DNA of 64,000 nt from Fimbriimonadaceae bacterium (GTDB taxonomy: Bacteria; Armatimonadota; Fimbriimonadia; Fimbriimonadales; Fimbriimonadaceae): contig JAHBTE010000001.1 in the NCBI GenBank assembly GCA_019638675.1, positions 900,605 through 964,604 on the forward strand, written 5' to 3'. Below are positions 50,878 to 59,201 of the stretch, piece by piece. Position numbers and translations under genes: made by a program. The first letter of the stretch is position 1, and each line of letters begins with the position of its first letter. Under the pieces are notes generated by a model, which was not told the origin of the DNA, made no database searches, and was given only the letters and a program-made list of their open reading frames with translations.

Positions 50878-51615
50878 CTAGAGTTTCTTGACCTCAATAT
50901 TCCGGAACTCCACCGGATGCGACTCGGACTGCAAAGATACCGTTCCTTTTGTCACGGCAAGCGAATTCTTCTTGAGCAACGGTTTTGCATCCGCGTCGCC
51001 GGGATCAAATTCTACTTTTTCGTACCGATAAACCTCTTTGCCGTTGATGCGGTGGATGATGTTGGTGGCGTTCACCTCAAGCTCAGCTTTTACCCAGGCT
51101 TCGCCTTCAATTGATGGCCCGTTGACTTCAATTACATGCTGGGTGATCATCTTGCCATCTTTCCAGATGTTGGTTCCGGGCGAGCATAAGTTGCCGGTGC
51201 CTCGCGTTTGACCAGCATCCGCACCGAGGAATTGAAATTCGGCACTCACCGGGAACGATTGATCCTTACCCATGGATTCTGCAGATTGACCAAGGTACAT
51301 GATGCCGCTGTTTTTGTATGCCCATCCTGGCCCGCCAGGGCATTGTGTGCCAGTGAATCGATATTCTAGCCGCATGATGAAATGCTTGTATTCGGTTTCG
51401 TAGAAAAGGTGCCCAAAGCGGTCATCAAACTGACGGCCGTAGCCATCGTAGTTCACTTGAATCACGCCGTTCGCCACCCGGAATGTGTTGGCAAAGTTAT
51501 CGCCTGCTTCATGCCCTTTGATCTTCGCTGCCCATCCATCAAGGTTCTTGCCGTTGAAGATCGGCTTGAAATCTTCTTTTTGGGCGAGGAGAAGGGCGGC
51601 AATCGCGGCGAGCAT
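50878..51615 (-). CDS. Secreted DUF1080 (3-keto-disaccharide hydrolase-like) protein
   Basis: A 245-residue exported protein (signal peptide MLAAIAALLLAQ). The rest is the concanavalin-like DUF1080 domain: FKPIFNGKNLDGWAAKI, YKNSGIMYLGQ, SAEFQFLGAD and RNIEVKKL. Some DUF1080 members hydrolyse 3-keto-glucosides; others only bind sugar. In Planctomycetes and Armatimonadota they are usually secreted and numerous. The substrate is not predictable. The upstream methyltransferase gene ends 33 bases before on the same strand. Confidence 0.85.
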   Translation of the reverse strand: MLAAIAALLLAQKEDFKPIFNGKNLDGWAAKIKGHEAGDNFANTFRVANGVIQVNYDGYGRQFDDRFGHLFYETEYKHFIMRLEYRFTGTQCPGGPGWAYKNSGIMYLGQSAESMGKDQSFPVSAEFQFLGADAGQTRGTGNLCSPGTNIWKDGKMITQHVIEVNGPSIEGEAWVKAELEVNATNIIHRINGKEVYRYEKVEFDPGDADAKPLLKKNSLAVTKGTVSLQSESHPVEFRNIEVKKL

Positions 51616-51648
51616 ATTGGGATTAAGACACGAATTGGCGAGAGGAGT

Positions 51649-52371
51649 TCAATTATCCGGCGATTTGAACGCAAATATCTGGAACGTGGGGCACCGGAAC
51701 TCTTGCAGATAGTGTTCACTCGATTCCGGCGGTAGCGGTTCAAGAAAATGCGTGAGCACCATGCCTTGAGACAGGAACAAATTCAGAGTATGTGAAAGTG
51801 GGCGGTGGTAATTGATAATTTCAAGGCCACCCCAAGCAAGTTCCATACTGAAATGCTCCATGTATCGGTCAATGGTGCGGTAGAGATGTTTTCCGTTTTC
51901 ATCTTTCACCCAGCCAGGTGTGCACGAACCCATGTTGGAAATCGTGACGATAAATATCTGCCCGCCTGGTTTTAAAACGCGGACCATTTCATTAGCGGCG
52001 GCTCGATCATCGGGAATATCAATGAGGGTGAGGTAAGAAACAACGATGTCGAATGAGTTATCTGGAAACGGGAGAGATTCGGCAACAGCTTCTATATAGG
52101 TTCCGCTCGGATGTTTTGCTTGAGCGTGAGCAATGAATTCCGGAGCCGGGTCGATTCCAGTCGTGATTGCGCCTTGCTCGCTGAGTTGTCGGCAAAGTCT
52201 TCCTTCGCCACAACCGACATCTAGTACGGTCTTTTCTTTGAGCGTTGGCAGAATATTGGCAAGAGCGGGATCAAGTACTTGGCTGCGGGCGAAGTCTCCA
52301 GTTTCACCCTGTAGAGTGATCCAGGCATTGGACGATTGACGCCACTTAGAAATTTGATCAGAATTCAGCAT
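51649..52371 (-). CDS. Class I SAM-dependent methyltransferase
   Basis: A 240-residue cytoplasmic methyltransferase of the UbiE/Methyltransf_11 type. Motif I VLDVGCGEGRLCRQL, acidic post-I end TTGIDPAPE, motif II FDIVVSYLTLIDI and motif III RVLKPGGQIFIV are present. Roughly the last 80 residues are a substrate-binding lid, with no indication of the substrate. It lies upstream of the DUF1080 gene on the same strand; they could be co-transcribed. The start has no obvious Shine-Dalgarno. Confidence 0.85.
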   Translation of the reverse strand: MLNSDQISKWRQSSNAWITLQGETGDFARSQVLDPALANILPTLKEKTVLDVGCGEGRLCRQLSEQGAITTGIDPAPEFIAHAQAKHPSGTYIEAVAESLPFPDNSFDIVVSYLTLIDIPDDRAAANEMVRVLKPGGQIFIVTISNMGSCTPGWVKDENGKHLYRTIDRYMEHFSMELAWGGLEIINYHRPLSHTLNLFLSQGMVLTHFLEPLPPESSEHYLQEFRCPTFQIFAFKSPDN

Positions 52372-52407
52372 ACTACGAACAAGGATATCTGAGAAAATGG
52401 GGTTGAA

Positions 52408-53040
52408 ATGATAATCGCGGCTAAACGCAATGTTCTCATTGTTACACTAGGAATAGGGTTAGCAATGGTTGCCGGCTTATTGGTTGGAGCACCGGTCGCT
52501 AGCAAAGTTGTCAAGGTTGATTTGCAAAATTTGGAGCCAGGTCAATCAATGATAGTCGGTCAATTTGAGATCGGACTTCCAAGTGGCACCGGAGCATTTG
52601 GCGGCCCATTTACCCTCGGGACATTGAGCAGAGTAGAGAAGGCGGATAGGGATGGACATTTAGAGACGTTATGGGTTGGAGAACTAAATAATCATCGAGG
52701 CGATGATGCTTTGCTACTTGTGCGCGAAGAATCCACCGCGAGATGGATAACTCTTTATCTTTATTCACAGGGAAAGCTAGAAATTTTGCCTACGCTTTCT
52801 AAATCTCAATTCGATGAATATCGAGGGAAGGATAAAGTTACAGTTGAAGGCGGCAGGATCAAGCGGGTTTTCCCCCTTTATGTTGATACTGTCAGAACCA
52901 GGTTGAATGCTAACTATACAATCGAGGATTTTAAGGCAGGAGAGTTACCAGTAAAAACTGATTCTGATTGCAACGCCGATCCAAGTGGTGGGTATCGAAC
53001 GTATTGGTTTGATATGAAAACGAGAACATGGGTGCGATAG
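52408..53040 (+). CDS. Hypothetical exported or membrane-anchored protein
   Basis: A 210-residue protein with one N-terminal hydrophobic helix (VLIVTLGIGLAMVAGLLVGAPV) that is likely an uncleaved anchor or signal peptide. The rest is a soluble alpha/beta domain, ending RTYWFDMKTRTWVR. No known family is recognised. A GGGG run lies 5-6 bases before the ATG. It is divergent from the methyltransferase and convergent with the VanW fusion gene. The reading frame and composition support a real gene, but nothing tells its role. Confidence 0.6.
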   Translation: MIIAAKRNVLIVTLGIGLAMVAGLLVGAPVASKVVKVDLQNLEPGQSMIVGQFEIGLPSGTGAFGGPFTLGTLSRVEKADRDGHLETLWVGELNNHRGDDALLLVREESTARWITLYLYSQGKLEILPTLSKSQFDEYRGKDKVTVEGGRIKRVFPLYVDTVRTRLNANYTIEDFKAGELPVKTDSDCNADPSGGYRTYWFDMKTRTWVR

Positions 53041-53072
53041 TAAGTGTTTCAAAGGATTTACTACCGGAAGAG

Positions 53073-54863
53073 TTAATGTATTAGATTCTTCATAGTGTAA
53101 ACCATTCGGTCAATATTATTGAACTCAACATCGTATATGTTCTCTGACTTTGGCACTCCTGCCATGGCAGTTGTGATGATCGGTACTCCATCCACAAACG
53201 CTTGAAGCAGTTGCGATGGTCGGTCTTCTAATGCACTTGGCGCGATAACGGCGAGAGCGCCATGATGTGTATAGATTTTTGAATCTAAGGTAGTGACATC
53301 TTTCCAAAAATCAGGCGCATCAAGATTTTTGCCCGCCACCGCCACTGGCAATCCCGTGATTTTTGCGACTTCTCTAACTGCATGCGCTCCTTTCCGTGCC
53401 GCTGTTGGCCCGGGAAAATAGAGGTAGGGTTCTCTATATTCATCATAAGGTTGATTTGTTTGATTTGGCAATATATATTTAATTAAACTTGCTGTTTGCT
53501 TGCCGGTATTGGGGTATTGCTCGGCTAAGTATGGGCTTGCTGTAATCACTTCGGCAGCAAATCCGAGGGCTTGTGATTCCTGGCGGCTCATCCGGCTAGG
53601 AACCCGGAAGTCAGCGAGCGCTTTTGCTTCGGGCAGTTGCTTTGCTGCTTCGTCTAAAAGTGATTCGGTGAGTTCCATTGGCATACGGCTGAGGAATACG
53701 GAAAACGTTCTGCCAAATAGCAACCCAGTTTCAAGCAAGTTACCTAGTTCGTCAGTGTCACACAATCCATTCAATAACTTAATATCTATAACCAAATGGT
53801 GGGAATTAAAAGGGATTTTGCTTGCTAGTGTGCGTGCGATTCGCTCAGTGCCCTCAATCATGATGCGGCGAGAAATAGGGGGAGGGTGGTTCCCACGAAG
53901 TTTCAGCGCACGAATTACTGCCTGCTTCGTTGCAAAGTTTGCAGTAGCCGCTGATTCAGGCAATTTGTAGCGGGCAAGCTTAAAGCGATGACCGTCGAGG
54001 GGTGCAAGAATCTGGTCTCCTGTTTTTGCTTGGCTACTGATAAGGTGGGCGAATTCAGGAGTGACCGCATCGACTAGAAAAGTGATCGGTTCATCAGTTT
54101 GGCGGGCGGCAATAGTTCCGGGCAGGTCGTGGCGGTGGCATACGGTTTCTCCGCAGGTCATGCAAGATCCAAGATCGTTTTCGAGCAGTTTTAACGCGAT
54201 CCGTTTTGGCTTTTTTGACTCTGTTTTAACCGTATGAGAAGGCTCAGTGAAGAATAGGATCACAAGTTCGGTTTGGGTGAGTTTTGCCCGAATCCATAGG
54301 GGCGATTGCGGAGTGAATCGGAGATCAATGTGGTTCCAGGCAACCGTGGCATCACGTTCACGATCGGCGGCACTGCCGGGAATCACTTGCGTGTGAGGGT
54401 GCCGCTCATCAATCCGGCACCCGGCTTGAAGAGCAAGATCATACAAAGCGTTGGAAATCTGGCAAAGCCCGCCTCCAACGCTGGGAATAATGCAGCCTTC
54501 ACGTAATTCACGCCCCGGTTTGAATCCTCGTTGCTTGGTCGCCCGTCCAATCTGCCGCCAAAAACTGAATGTTTCTCCGGCGGGAATACAGATACCGTCA
54601 ATCTTGCGAAGGGCAATCCGTAGATTCTGAATCTTTCCAAGTTGCAACCGGCGTTCAGCGATTGAGTTCTCTGTGAAAAGAGGGGTGATGGATTCAAGCT
54701 TCTGGGTGAGTTCAGGGTGCTCGGAATAGTCAGGCTGAAATCGCTTGATTGGTTGAGCCAGATTCAAAAGCCCGCGTTGGCATTGCAACAGAATCACCCT
54801 CGTTCGGAACCAGGCCGATTGTTGAAGGGTTGGCAGTTGCCGATCCGAACTTGTGGGCTGCAT
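53073..54863 (-). CDS. VanW-domain protein fused to a glycosyltransferase-like C-terminal domain
   Basis: A 596-residue protein. Residues 45-210 form the VanW domain (AGETFSFWRQIGRATKQRG, PSVGGGLCQISNALYDLAL). A Cys-rich motif (SCMTCGETVCHRHD) near residue 235-250 looks like a small metal site. The last 260 residues have a glycosyltransferase group 1-like end: YFPGPTAARKGAHAV, then VIAPSALEDRPSQLLQAFVDGVPIITTAMAGV, with the E-x7-E-type loop. VanW proteins act at the cell envelope, sometimes with glycopeptide resistance, but their reaction is unknown. No signal peptide is seen with the start at 54863. The fusion is unusual. Confidence 0.75.
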   Translation of the reverse strand: MQPTSSDRQLPTLQQSAWFRTRVILLQCQRGLLNLAQPIKRFQPDYSEHPELTQKLESITPLFTENSIAERRLQLGKIQNLRIALRKIDGICIPAGETFSFWRQIGRATKQRGFKPGRELREGCIIPSVGGGLCQISNALYDLALQAGCRIDERHPHTQVIPGSAADRERDATVAWNHIDLRFTPQSPLWIRAKLTQTELVILFFTEPSHTVKTESKKPKRIALKLLENDLGSCMTCGETVCHRHDLPGTIAARQTDEPITFLVDAVTPEFAHLISSQAKTGDQILAPLDGHRFKLARYKLPESAATANFATKQAVIRALKLRGNHPPPISRRIMIEGTERIARTLASKIPFNSHHLVIDIKLLNGLCDTDELGNLLETGLLFGRTFSVFLSRMPMELTESLLDEAAKQLPEAKALADFRVPSRMSRQESQALGFAAEVITASPYLAEQYPNTGKQTASLIKYILPNQTNQPYDEYREPYLYFPGPTAARKGAHAVREVAKITGLPVAVAGKNLDAPDFWKDVTTLDSKIYTHHGALAVIAPSALEDRPSQLLQAFVDGVPIITTAMAGVPKSENIYDVEFNNIDRMVYTMKNLIH

Positions 54864-54944
54864 GGAAATTTCTATTAATCTAACGCGTAAAGAATACTCT
54901 TGGTTGTGAGTTGAAATCACTTTTTGCTGGCTATACTCAAACCT

Positions 54945-57506
54945 ATGTTAACGGCATTGGTGTGCGGGCTTGTTTTGGCGGGCCAAGAACAGTTCGATTT
55001 TTATGATCGAGGCTGGTACTTCCCCGGAGTACCAAGGCCGGAATCTATTCTTGGCTACGAACTGGGTTCCCAACACACGGTTTACCGTGACCAAGAACGT
55101 GTCGTCACCGCCATCGCCGCTAGTTCGCCAGAGCGCGTGCGGATGATGGAATACGGAAAGAGCACTGAGGGCCGCACCCTTCGTGTTCTGGCGATTTCTA
55201 GCCCAGAAAATATTGCTCGTCTCGACGAAATTCAAGCTGATCTTGGTCGACTAGCTAATCCGAAGCCAGAGGATGATATTGTCGCCATTCAGAAACGAAC
55301 GCCAGTTCTGGTTTGGATTAACGAGTGCATCCACGGAGACGAAACCGCCAGTTTTGAATCGGCAATGGCGCTCATTTACAATCTCGCCGCTTCTAACAGT
55401 GCTGAAATTACTTCCATGCTGCGCGATGCCATTGTGATGGTGAATCCGGTTTACAACCCGGATGGTCATGAGCGGTATGTGGTGGCGTACAACTCGATTC
55501 CGAACGGTAATCCCGGTCGCGATGCTTACGACCGTGCAATGCCAAGCGCGTTTTTTGGTCGGGCGAACCATTACCGGTTTGATATGAACCGCGACCGGAT
55601 TTCTATGAGCCAGGCCGAAACTCGCCAAGAAGTGGCGATGTTCCTCAAGTGGAACCCACAAGTTTATGTCGATCAGCACGGTCAGGTTGAAACGTACTTC
55701 TTTCCGCCTGTTCAGCAAAGCGTGAACGTGAATGCCGACCGCAACCGCTATAACCATTGGACAGATGTGTTCGGTCGCGCAACCGCAAAAGCGTTTGATA
55801 ACGAGGGGTGGACTTACTTTATCCGCGATAGTTTCGATTTCTACAATGTGTGCTACCTGGATTCCCACACGACTTTGATGGGTGCCATCGGCATGACCCA
55901 CGAAACCGACGGTGGTCGAGTGATGTCGCAACGCCGGGTGGATGATACGATCCTCACCATGCGGCAAGGAGCGGAAAAGCACTTCACTTCTGCGCTTGCG
56001 GTGATTGGTAGTGCGGCAAAGAATCGTGCTGAACTGCTCAAGTCGTATTCCGATTTCAAAGCGAAAGCAGTGAGCGGTGAGCACGCAGGGAAGTTCCAGC
56101 GTGTGATTTTGGACGGGAATCAATCGGAACTCAGCCGGTTAAAAGAGCATCTGGCAAGGTCTGGGATCGTAGCGCAGTTTGCGGGCGAAGTTTGGCTCCA
56201 AAAAGGAGCGCACGATTATTGGAGTGACTGGAAAGGCAATCTTGAAGTAAAGCAAGGCATGCTTGTAGTGGATATGAACCAGTCGCAAGGGCCGCTGGCA
56301 AAAGCGTTGCTGGAACCGTTCTCCGATTTTGAGCCAGAGTTCATTGCTCGGCAACGCAAGAAGGCTTTAGAGGATAAAGAGAACCGTCCGAACGAAGATA
56401 TTGATTACTACGAGTTCTATGATTCCACTGCGTGGGCTTTGCCATACGCTTACAATCTCAAAGCTTGGTGGTGTGAGTCTCGGTCAAAAATTGAAACGAC
56501 TTCAATCAGTGGTTATAGTTGGCTCCATATTGTGCCACCAGGCGAGGCAGGCTATATGCTGGAATATGGAGATCAGAATGATCTCCTAATTATTGCTAAA
56601 GCACTTGCGAAAGGCGTGAAGGTTTCTCTTGTCACCAGGTCGACGCACATTGACGGCAAGGCAATTAATCCAGGTTCATTTATGATCTTGCGGGCAAGAA
56701 ATGACGATAAGCAATTGGGTGCTTTGCGCTCAGTTATTGATGATTCTAGATTCAAGTATTCAGGTATGAGCCCGCTTCGCCCACTCAGCACAAGCTATCC
56801 CGACGAGGGGCGGCAAGGGCCAGGAAGCGAATCAGTTGTCCAACTCCGCAAACCGAAAATCGGCGTGGTTTTTGGTAACGCCGGAAATCTCCGTGCTGGT
56901 GCGCTTTGGTATTTGCTGGAGCAGGAGTTCAAGTTGCCATACGATTCTCTTTCAAGCAGTGTTTTCAACCGCAACTTGGATGAATACACATGCCTAATCG
57001 TTCCCGGCGGAGTTGGTGCACGACCGACTGGCAAACTGCGCGAATGGGTGGAAAATGGCGGTTGTTTGATCGCTCTTGGCGGAGTGGACTGGGTAAACGG
57101 TAAAGACGCTTTCCTCAATTTGGATGAAGTAACCACCGATCCGGATTTGCCAGGAGCGATTTTCCAAGCTGAGCTTGATCCATTCAGCTATTTAAGCTAT
57201 GGCTATCCGCGCACGGGCAACGAGAAAATCAAAATCGCCGTTCCGATTGACGGAAGCAGTTTCTGGAAAGCACCAAAAGGCGGTAGCGCGGTTCAGCTCT
57301 CTGCAGATGAGAGCGTAAAAAAACTGCTTTGCGGTTGGTCTTGGGATGAAACAGAAAAGGATCTGCAGGGCGTTGCCTGGGCGCACGATCAATCGGTTGG
57401 CCGTGGCCGAGTGGTGGCGTTTCCGTTTGATCCAACTGATCGAGCGCAATGGCCCGGATTGCACAAAATACTCTTAAACGCGATGATTCTTGGGCCGAGC
57501 CGATAG
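54945..57506 (+). CDS. Exported M14-family zinc carboxypeptidase
   Basis: An 853-residue peptidase with a signal peptide ([16 protein letters not shown]). The M14 catalytic domain shows zinc ligands H130 and E133 in [11 protein letters not shown] and H245 in [10 protein letters not shown], substrate-binding NRDR near residue 215 and a catalytic Glu in MTHETDGG. A long C-terminal part has an amidotransferase/DJ-1-like Rossmann region ([27 protein letters not shown]) common in large M14 proteins of Bacteroidota and relatives. It trims peptides in the periplasm or outside the cell. The start at 54945 is set by TATACT 7 bases upstream; an ATG at 54924 precedes that box. Confidence 0.88.
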   Translation: MLTALVCGLVLAGQEQFDFYDRGWYFPGVPRPESILGYELGSQHTVYRDQERVVTAIAASSPERVRMMEYGKSTEGRTLRVLAISSPENIARLDEIQADLGRLANPKPEDDIVAIQKRTPVLVWINECIHGDETASFESAMALIYNLAASNSAEITSMLRDAIVMVNPVYNPDGHERYVVAYNSIPNGNPGRDAYDRAMPSAFFGRANHYRFDMNRDRISMSQAETRQEVAMFLKWNPQVYVDQHGQVETYFFPPVQQSVNVNADRNRYNHWTDVFGRATAKAFDNEGWTYFIRDSFDFYNVCYLDSHTTLMGAIGMTHETDGGRVMSQRRVDDTILTMRQGAEKHFTSALAVIGSAAKNRAELLKSYSDFKAKAVSGEHAGKFQRVILDGNQSELSRLKEHLARSGIVAQFAGEVWLQKGAHDYWSDWKGNLEVKQGMLVVDMNQSQGPLAKALLEPFSDFEPEFIARQRKKALEDKENRPNEDIDYYEFYDSTAWALPYAYNLKAWWCESRSKIETTSISGYSWLHIVPPGEAGYMLEYGDQNDLLIIAKALAKGVKVSLVTRSTHIDGKAINPGSFMILRARNDDKQLGALRSVIDDSRFKYSGMSPLRPLSTSYPDEGRQGPGSESVVQLRKPKIGVVFGNAGNLRAGALWYLLEQEFKLPYDSLSSSVFNRNLDEYTCLIVPGGVGARPTGKLREWVENGGCLIALGGVDWVNGKDAFLNLDEVTTDPDLPGAIFQAELDPFSYLSYGYPRTGNEKIKIAVPIDGSSFWKAPKGGSAVQLSADESVKKLLCGWSWDETEKDLQGVAWAHDQSVGRGRVVAFPFDPTDRAQWPGLHKILLNAMILGPSR

Positions 57507-57507
57507 C

Positions 57508-58014
57508 GTGAACGTCAGAGTCTCAGCGGTTCAAGCTGACATAACGACGCTGAAAGTAGATGCGATTGTCAATGCCGCCAATACTTCACTGCTGGGTGGA
57601 AGTGGGGTTGATGGTGCGATTCACCGGGCGGCGGGGCCAGATTTAGTTCATGAATGCAGGTTGCTCGGCGGGTGCAAGGTCGGAGAAGCGAAGCTGACCG
57701 CCGGTTACTTATTGCCCGCAAAACACATAATTCACACTGTTGGGCCAGTGTGGAGAGGAGGCGAATATGGAGAGCCAGCTTTGCTTTCTTCTTGTTATAG
57801 GAATTCCCTGCAAATAGCAGAAAATCTGGCTATTGGCTCTGTCGCATTTCCTTGTATCAGCACAGGAATTTTTGGCTACCCTATTGATTTGGCTTCTCGA
57901 ATTGCAATTCAGGCAGTAGCCGAACACTGCACTATGAAAAGTAATTTATCGGAGGTGATTTTTTGTTGCTTCTCTGCAACCGATTTAGAGGCTTATCTCA
58001 GCTCACTCAAGTAG
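57508..58014 (+). CDS. Macro-domain protein (ADP-ribose/O-acetyl-ADP-ribose deacetylase-like)
   Basis: A 168-residue stand-alone macro domain. Diagnostic motifs are [22 protein letters not shown] near the N-terminus, with the Asn and Asp that contact ADP-ribose, and [15 protein letters not shown] near residue 115-130. Members such as E. coli YmdB remove acetyl or ADP-ribosyl groups. GTG at 57508 begins 1 base after the stop of the M14 peptidase gene, so the two are probably coupled; an ATG at 57490 within the peptidase gene is an alternative. A weak terminator follows. Confidence 0.9.
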   Translation: MNVRVSAVQADITTLKVDAIVNAANTSLLGGSGVDGAIHRAAGPDLVHECRLLGGCKVGEAKLTAGYLLPAKHIIHTVGPVWRGGEYGEPALLSSCYRNSLQIAENLAIGSVAFPCISTGIFGYPIDLASRIAIQAVAEHCTMKSNLSEVIFCCFSATDLEAYLSSLK

Positions 58015-58017
58015 GGA

Positions 58018-58040
58018 AAGCTCGTAGACCAGGGCTTTTT
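58018..58040 (+). terminator. Weak intrinsic terminator after the macro-domain gene
   Basis: AAGCTC and GGGCTT form a 6-base stem (one G-T pair) with an 8-base loop, followed by five T residues. It lies 3 bases after the stop codon. Confidence 0.5.
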
Positions 58041-58061
58041 ATGCGAAAATGGCAATGAGAG

Positions 58062-58079
58062 GGAGACTTATTCGTCTCC
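58062..58079 (+). promoter_or_regulatory. Hairpin at the ribosome-binding region of the YbjN-like gene
   Basis: GGAGAC, 6 bases, GTCTCC: a perfect 6-base stem that ends 7 bases before the ATG at 58087 and contains the only GGAG. It occupies the position where the ribosome should bind, so it may restrict translation. Confidence 0.45.
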
Positions 58080-58086
58080 AATTATC

Positions 58087-58569
58087 ATGAGCAGTTCACT
58101 TACAAAGTTTTCGAGCTTAGTTGGATTAGTTGCAGTTGGCAGTGTTGCCTTCAACGCGATGGGGGCACAAACAGATGTTGACCGACTTGATGCGGCGGAA
58201 TTGAAAAAGCTTTTCGTTGATCTCGGGCACGAAGTCAAAGACCTCAATACAGAAGTTGGCAAAGAGAAGTTCTCGATCACGATCACGACTGGCGGATTCA
58301 ACGTGCCTATCGGGGTCGAAATTGCTCCGAGCAAAAACTACATTTGGCTTACGGCGAACGTCGGTAAAGCCGATTCGGCGACCAAGTACGAAGGCATGGT
58401 CAAGCAGAATTCTAAGATTCAGCCCACCTTCTTTTATGTGACAGATAACGACAATGTGATGGTTGGTTTGCCGGTAGAGAACCACGATGTCACTCCGGTT
58501 TGGATGAAAAAGTGCTTGGAAAAGATTTCTAATGATGTCGCAAACACTTCTTCAGTCTGGTCTAAGTAG
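58087..58569 (+). CDS. Secreted YbjN/type III chaperone-like fold protein
   Basis: A 160-residue exported protein with signal peptide SLVGLVAVGSVAFNAMGA. The mature part (VDRLDAAELKKLFVDLGHEVKDL, then IEIAP-like strand VEIAPSKNYIWLTANV, then a C-terminal helix) follows the alpha-beta pattern of YbjN and CesT-type chaperone domains. Function unknown. It is convergent with the LigD-PE gene (2 bases between stops). The ribosome-binding region is covered by a hairpin. Confidence 0.72.
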   Translation: MSSSLTKFSSLVGLVAVGSVAFNAMGAQTDVDRLDAAELKKLFVDLGHEVKDLNTEVGKEKFSITITTGGFNVPIGVEIAPSKNYIWLTANVGKADSATKYEGMVKQNSKIQPTFFYVTDNDNVMVGLPVENHDVTPVWMKKCLEKISNDVANTSSVWSK

Positions 58570-58571
58570 CC

Positions 58572-59105
58572 TTATCTGATCTCCTGCAATAATCGCCCGG
58601 TAAGGATTGAGCGGTCATCCCATTGATCGCAACATTTCGCTTCCGCATCGGGCAATTTATAAAACATCCATCGGCTTCCTTGGCGAATAAAACGGAAATC
58701 CCCTTTGAGCCGTTGACTAAAAAGCCGAACGGTGAGTTCACCGCGTAAGAGTGAATTCCGTACTTGAATATCGTGACATTCGCCTTTTGCGAAAAGTGGA
58801 GCATAGACACCGTGATCCCAAACTGCGACTGGTCCAGCGCCATAACTACCAGCGGGGATTAGCCTCTCAGTCAAAAGGTATTCGGGGTTGTGGTCTTCCA
58901 CTGGTGTTGCTGGGATTTTCAATTCGGGGATCAGGCTGGGATGGCAGGGCAATACCCAACTACAGAGCCGTCCACATGCTTCTAATCGAAAATCATCGTG
59001 AAGGGTAGAAGCCTGATGATGCTTGACCACGAAGCGCAAGTGAGGTTCTAATTGCTCCCATAAAGGCGGCTGATACCAAATTGTTTTATGATGGGCGAGG
59101 TTCAT
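58572..59105 (-). CDS. Stand-alone LigD-type 3'-phosphoesterase domain protein
   Basis: A 177-residue protein made only of the phosphoesterase (PE) domain found at the N-terminus of DNA ligase D. The active-site motif KHHQASTLHDDFRLE retains His, His, Asp, Arg and Glu in order; VEDHNPEY provides the further His and Tyr; IPAGSYGAGPVAVWD follows. PE domains remove 3'-phosphates or 3'-ribonucleotides at DNA breaks. Neither the ligase nor the polymerase module of LigD is present here, and no Ku gene is nearby. The ATG at 59105 is set by TATAAT 7 bases upstream; a longer reading to 59255 is unlikely. Confidence 0.85.
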   Translation of the reverse strand: MNLAHHKTIWYQPPLWEQLEPHLRFVVKHHQASTLHDDFRLEACGRLCSWVLPCHPSLIPELKIPATPVEDHNPEYLLTERLIPAGSYGAGPVAVWDHGVYAPLFAKGECHDIQVRNSLLRGELTVRLFSQRLKGDFRFIRQGSRWMFYKLPDAEAKCCDQWDDRSILTGRLLQEIR

Positions 59106-59113
59106 AAAAGCAA

Positions 59114-59139
59114 TTATAGTATATATTTGTCTACTATAA
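59114..59139. promoter_or_regulatory. Inverted repeat in the LigD-PE/adenosine deaminase intergenic region
   Basis: TTATAGTA, 10 bases, TACTATAA: perfect 8-base arms. The left arm overlaps the TATAAT of the LigD-PE promoter (59113-59118, minus strand), so protein binding there would compete with RNA polymerase. It also lies upstream of the adenosine deaminase gene. Confidence 0.45.
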
Positions 59140-59201
59140 GCAAGATATTTTGCCAGTTTATCTAAGCCTGGGCGCAAAAGTGAGAGGTGCCAAGATAAGG
59201 C

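Noticed and set aside
55251-56123. Long open frame antisense to the M14 peptidase gene (290 codons)
   Set aside because: It lies wholly opposite a gene with intact catalytic motifs, has no ribosome site and reads as composition-driven, His/Val/Arg-rich sequence.
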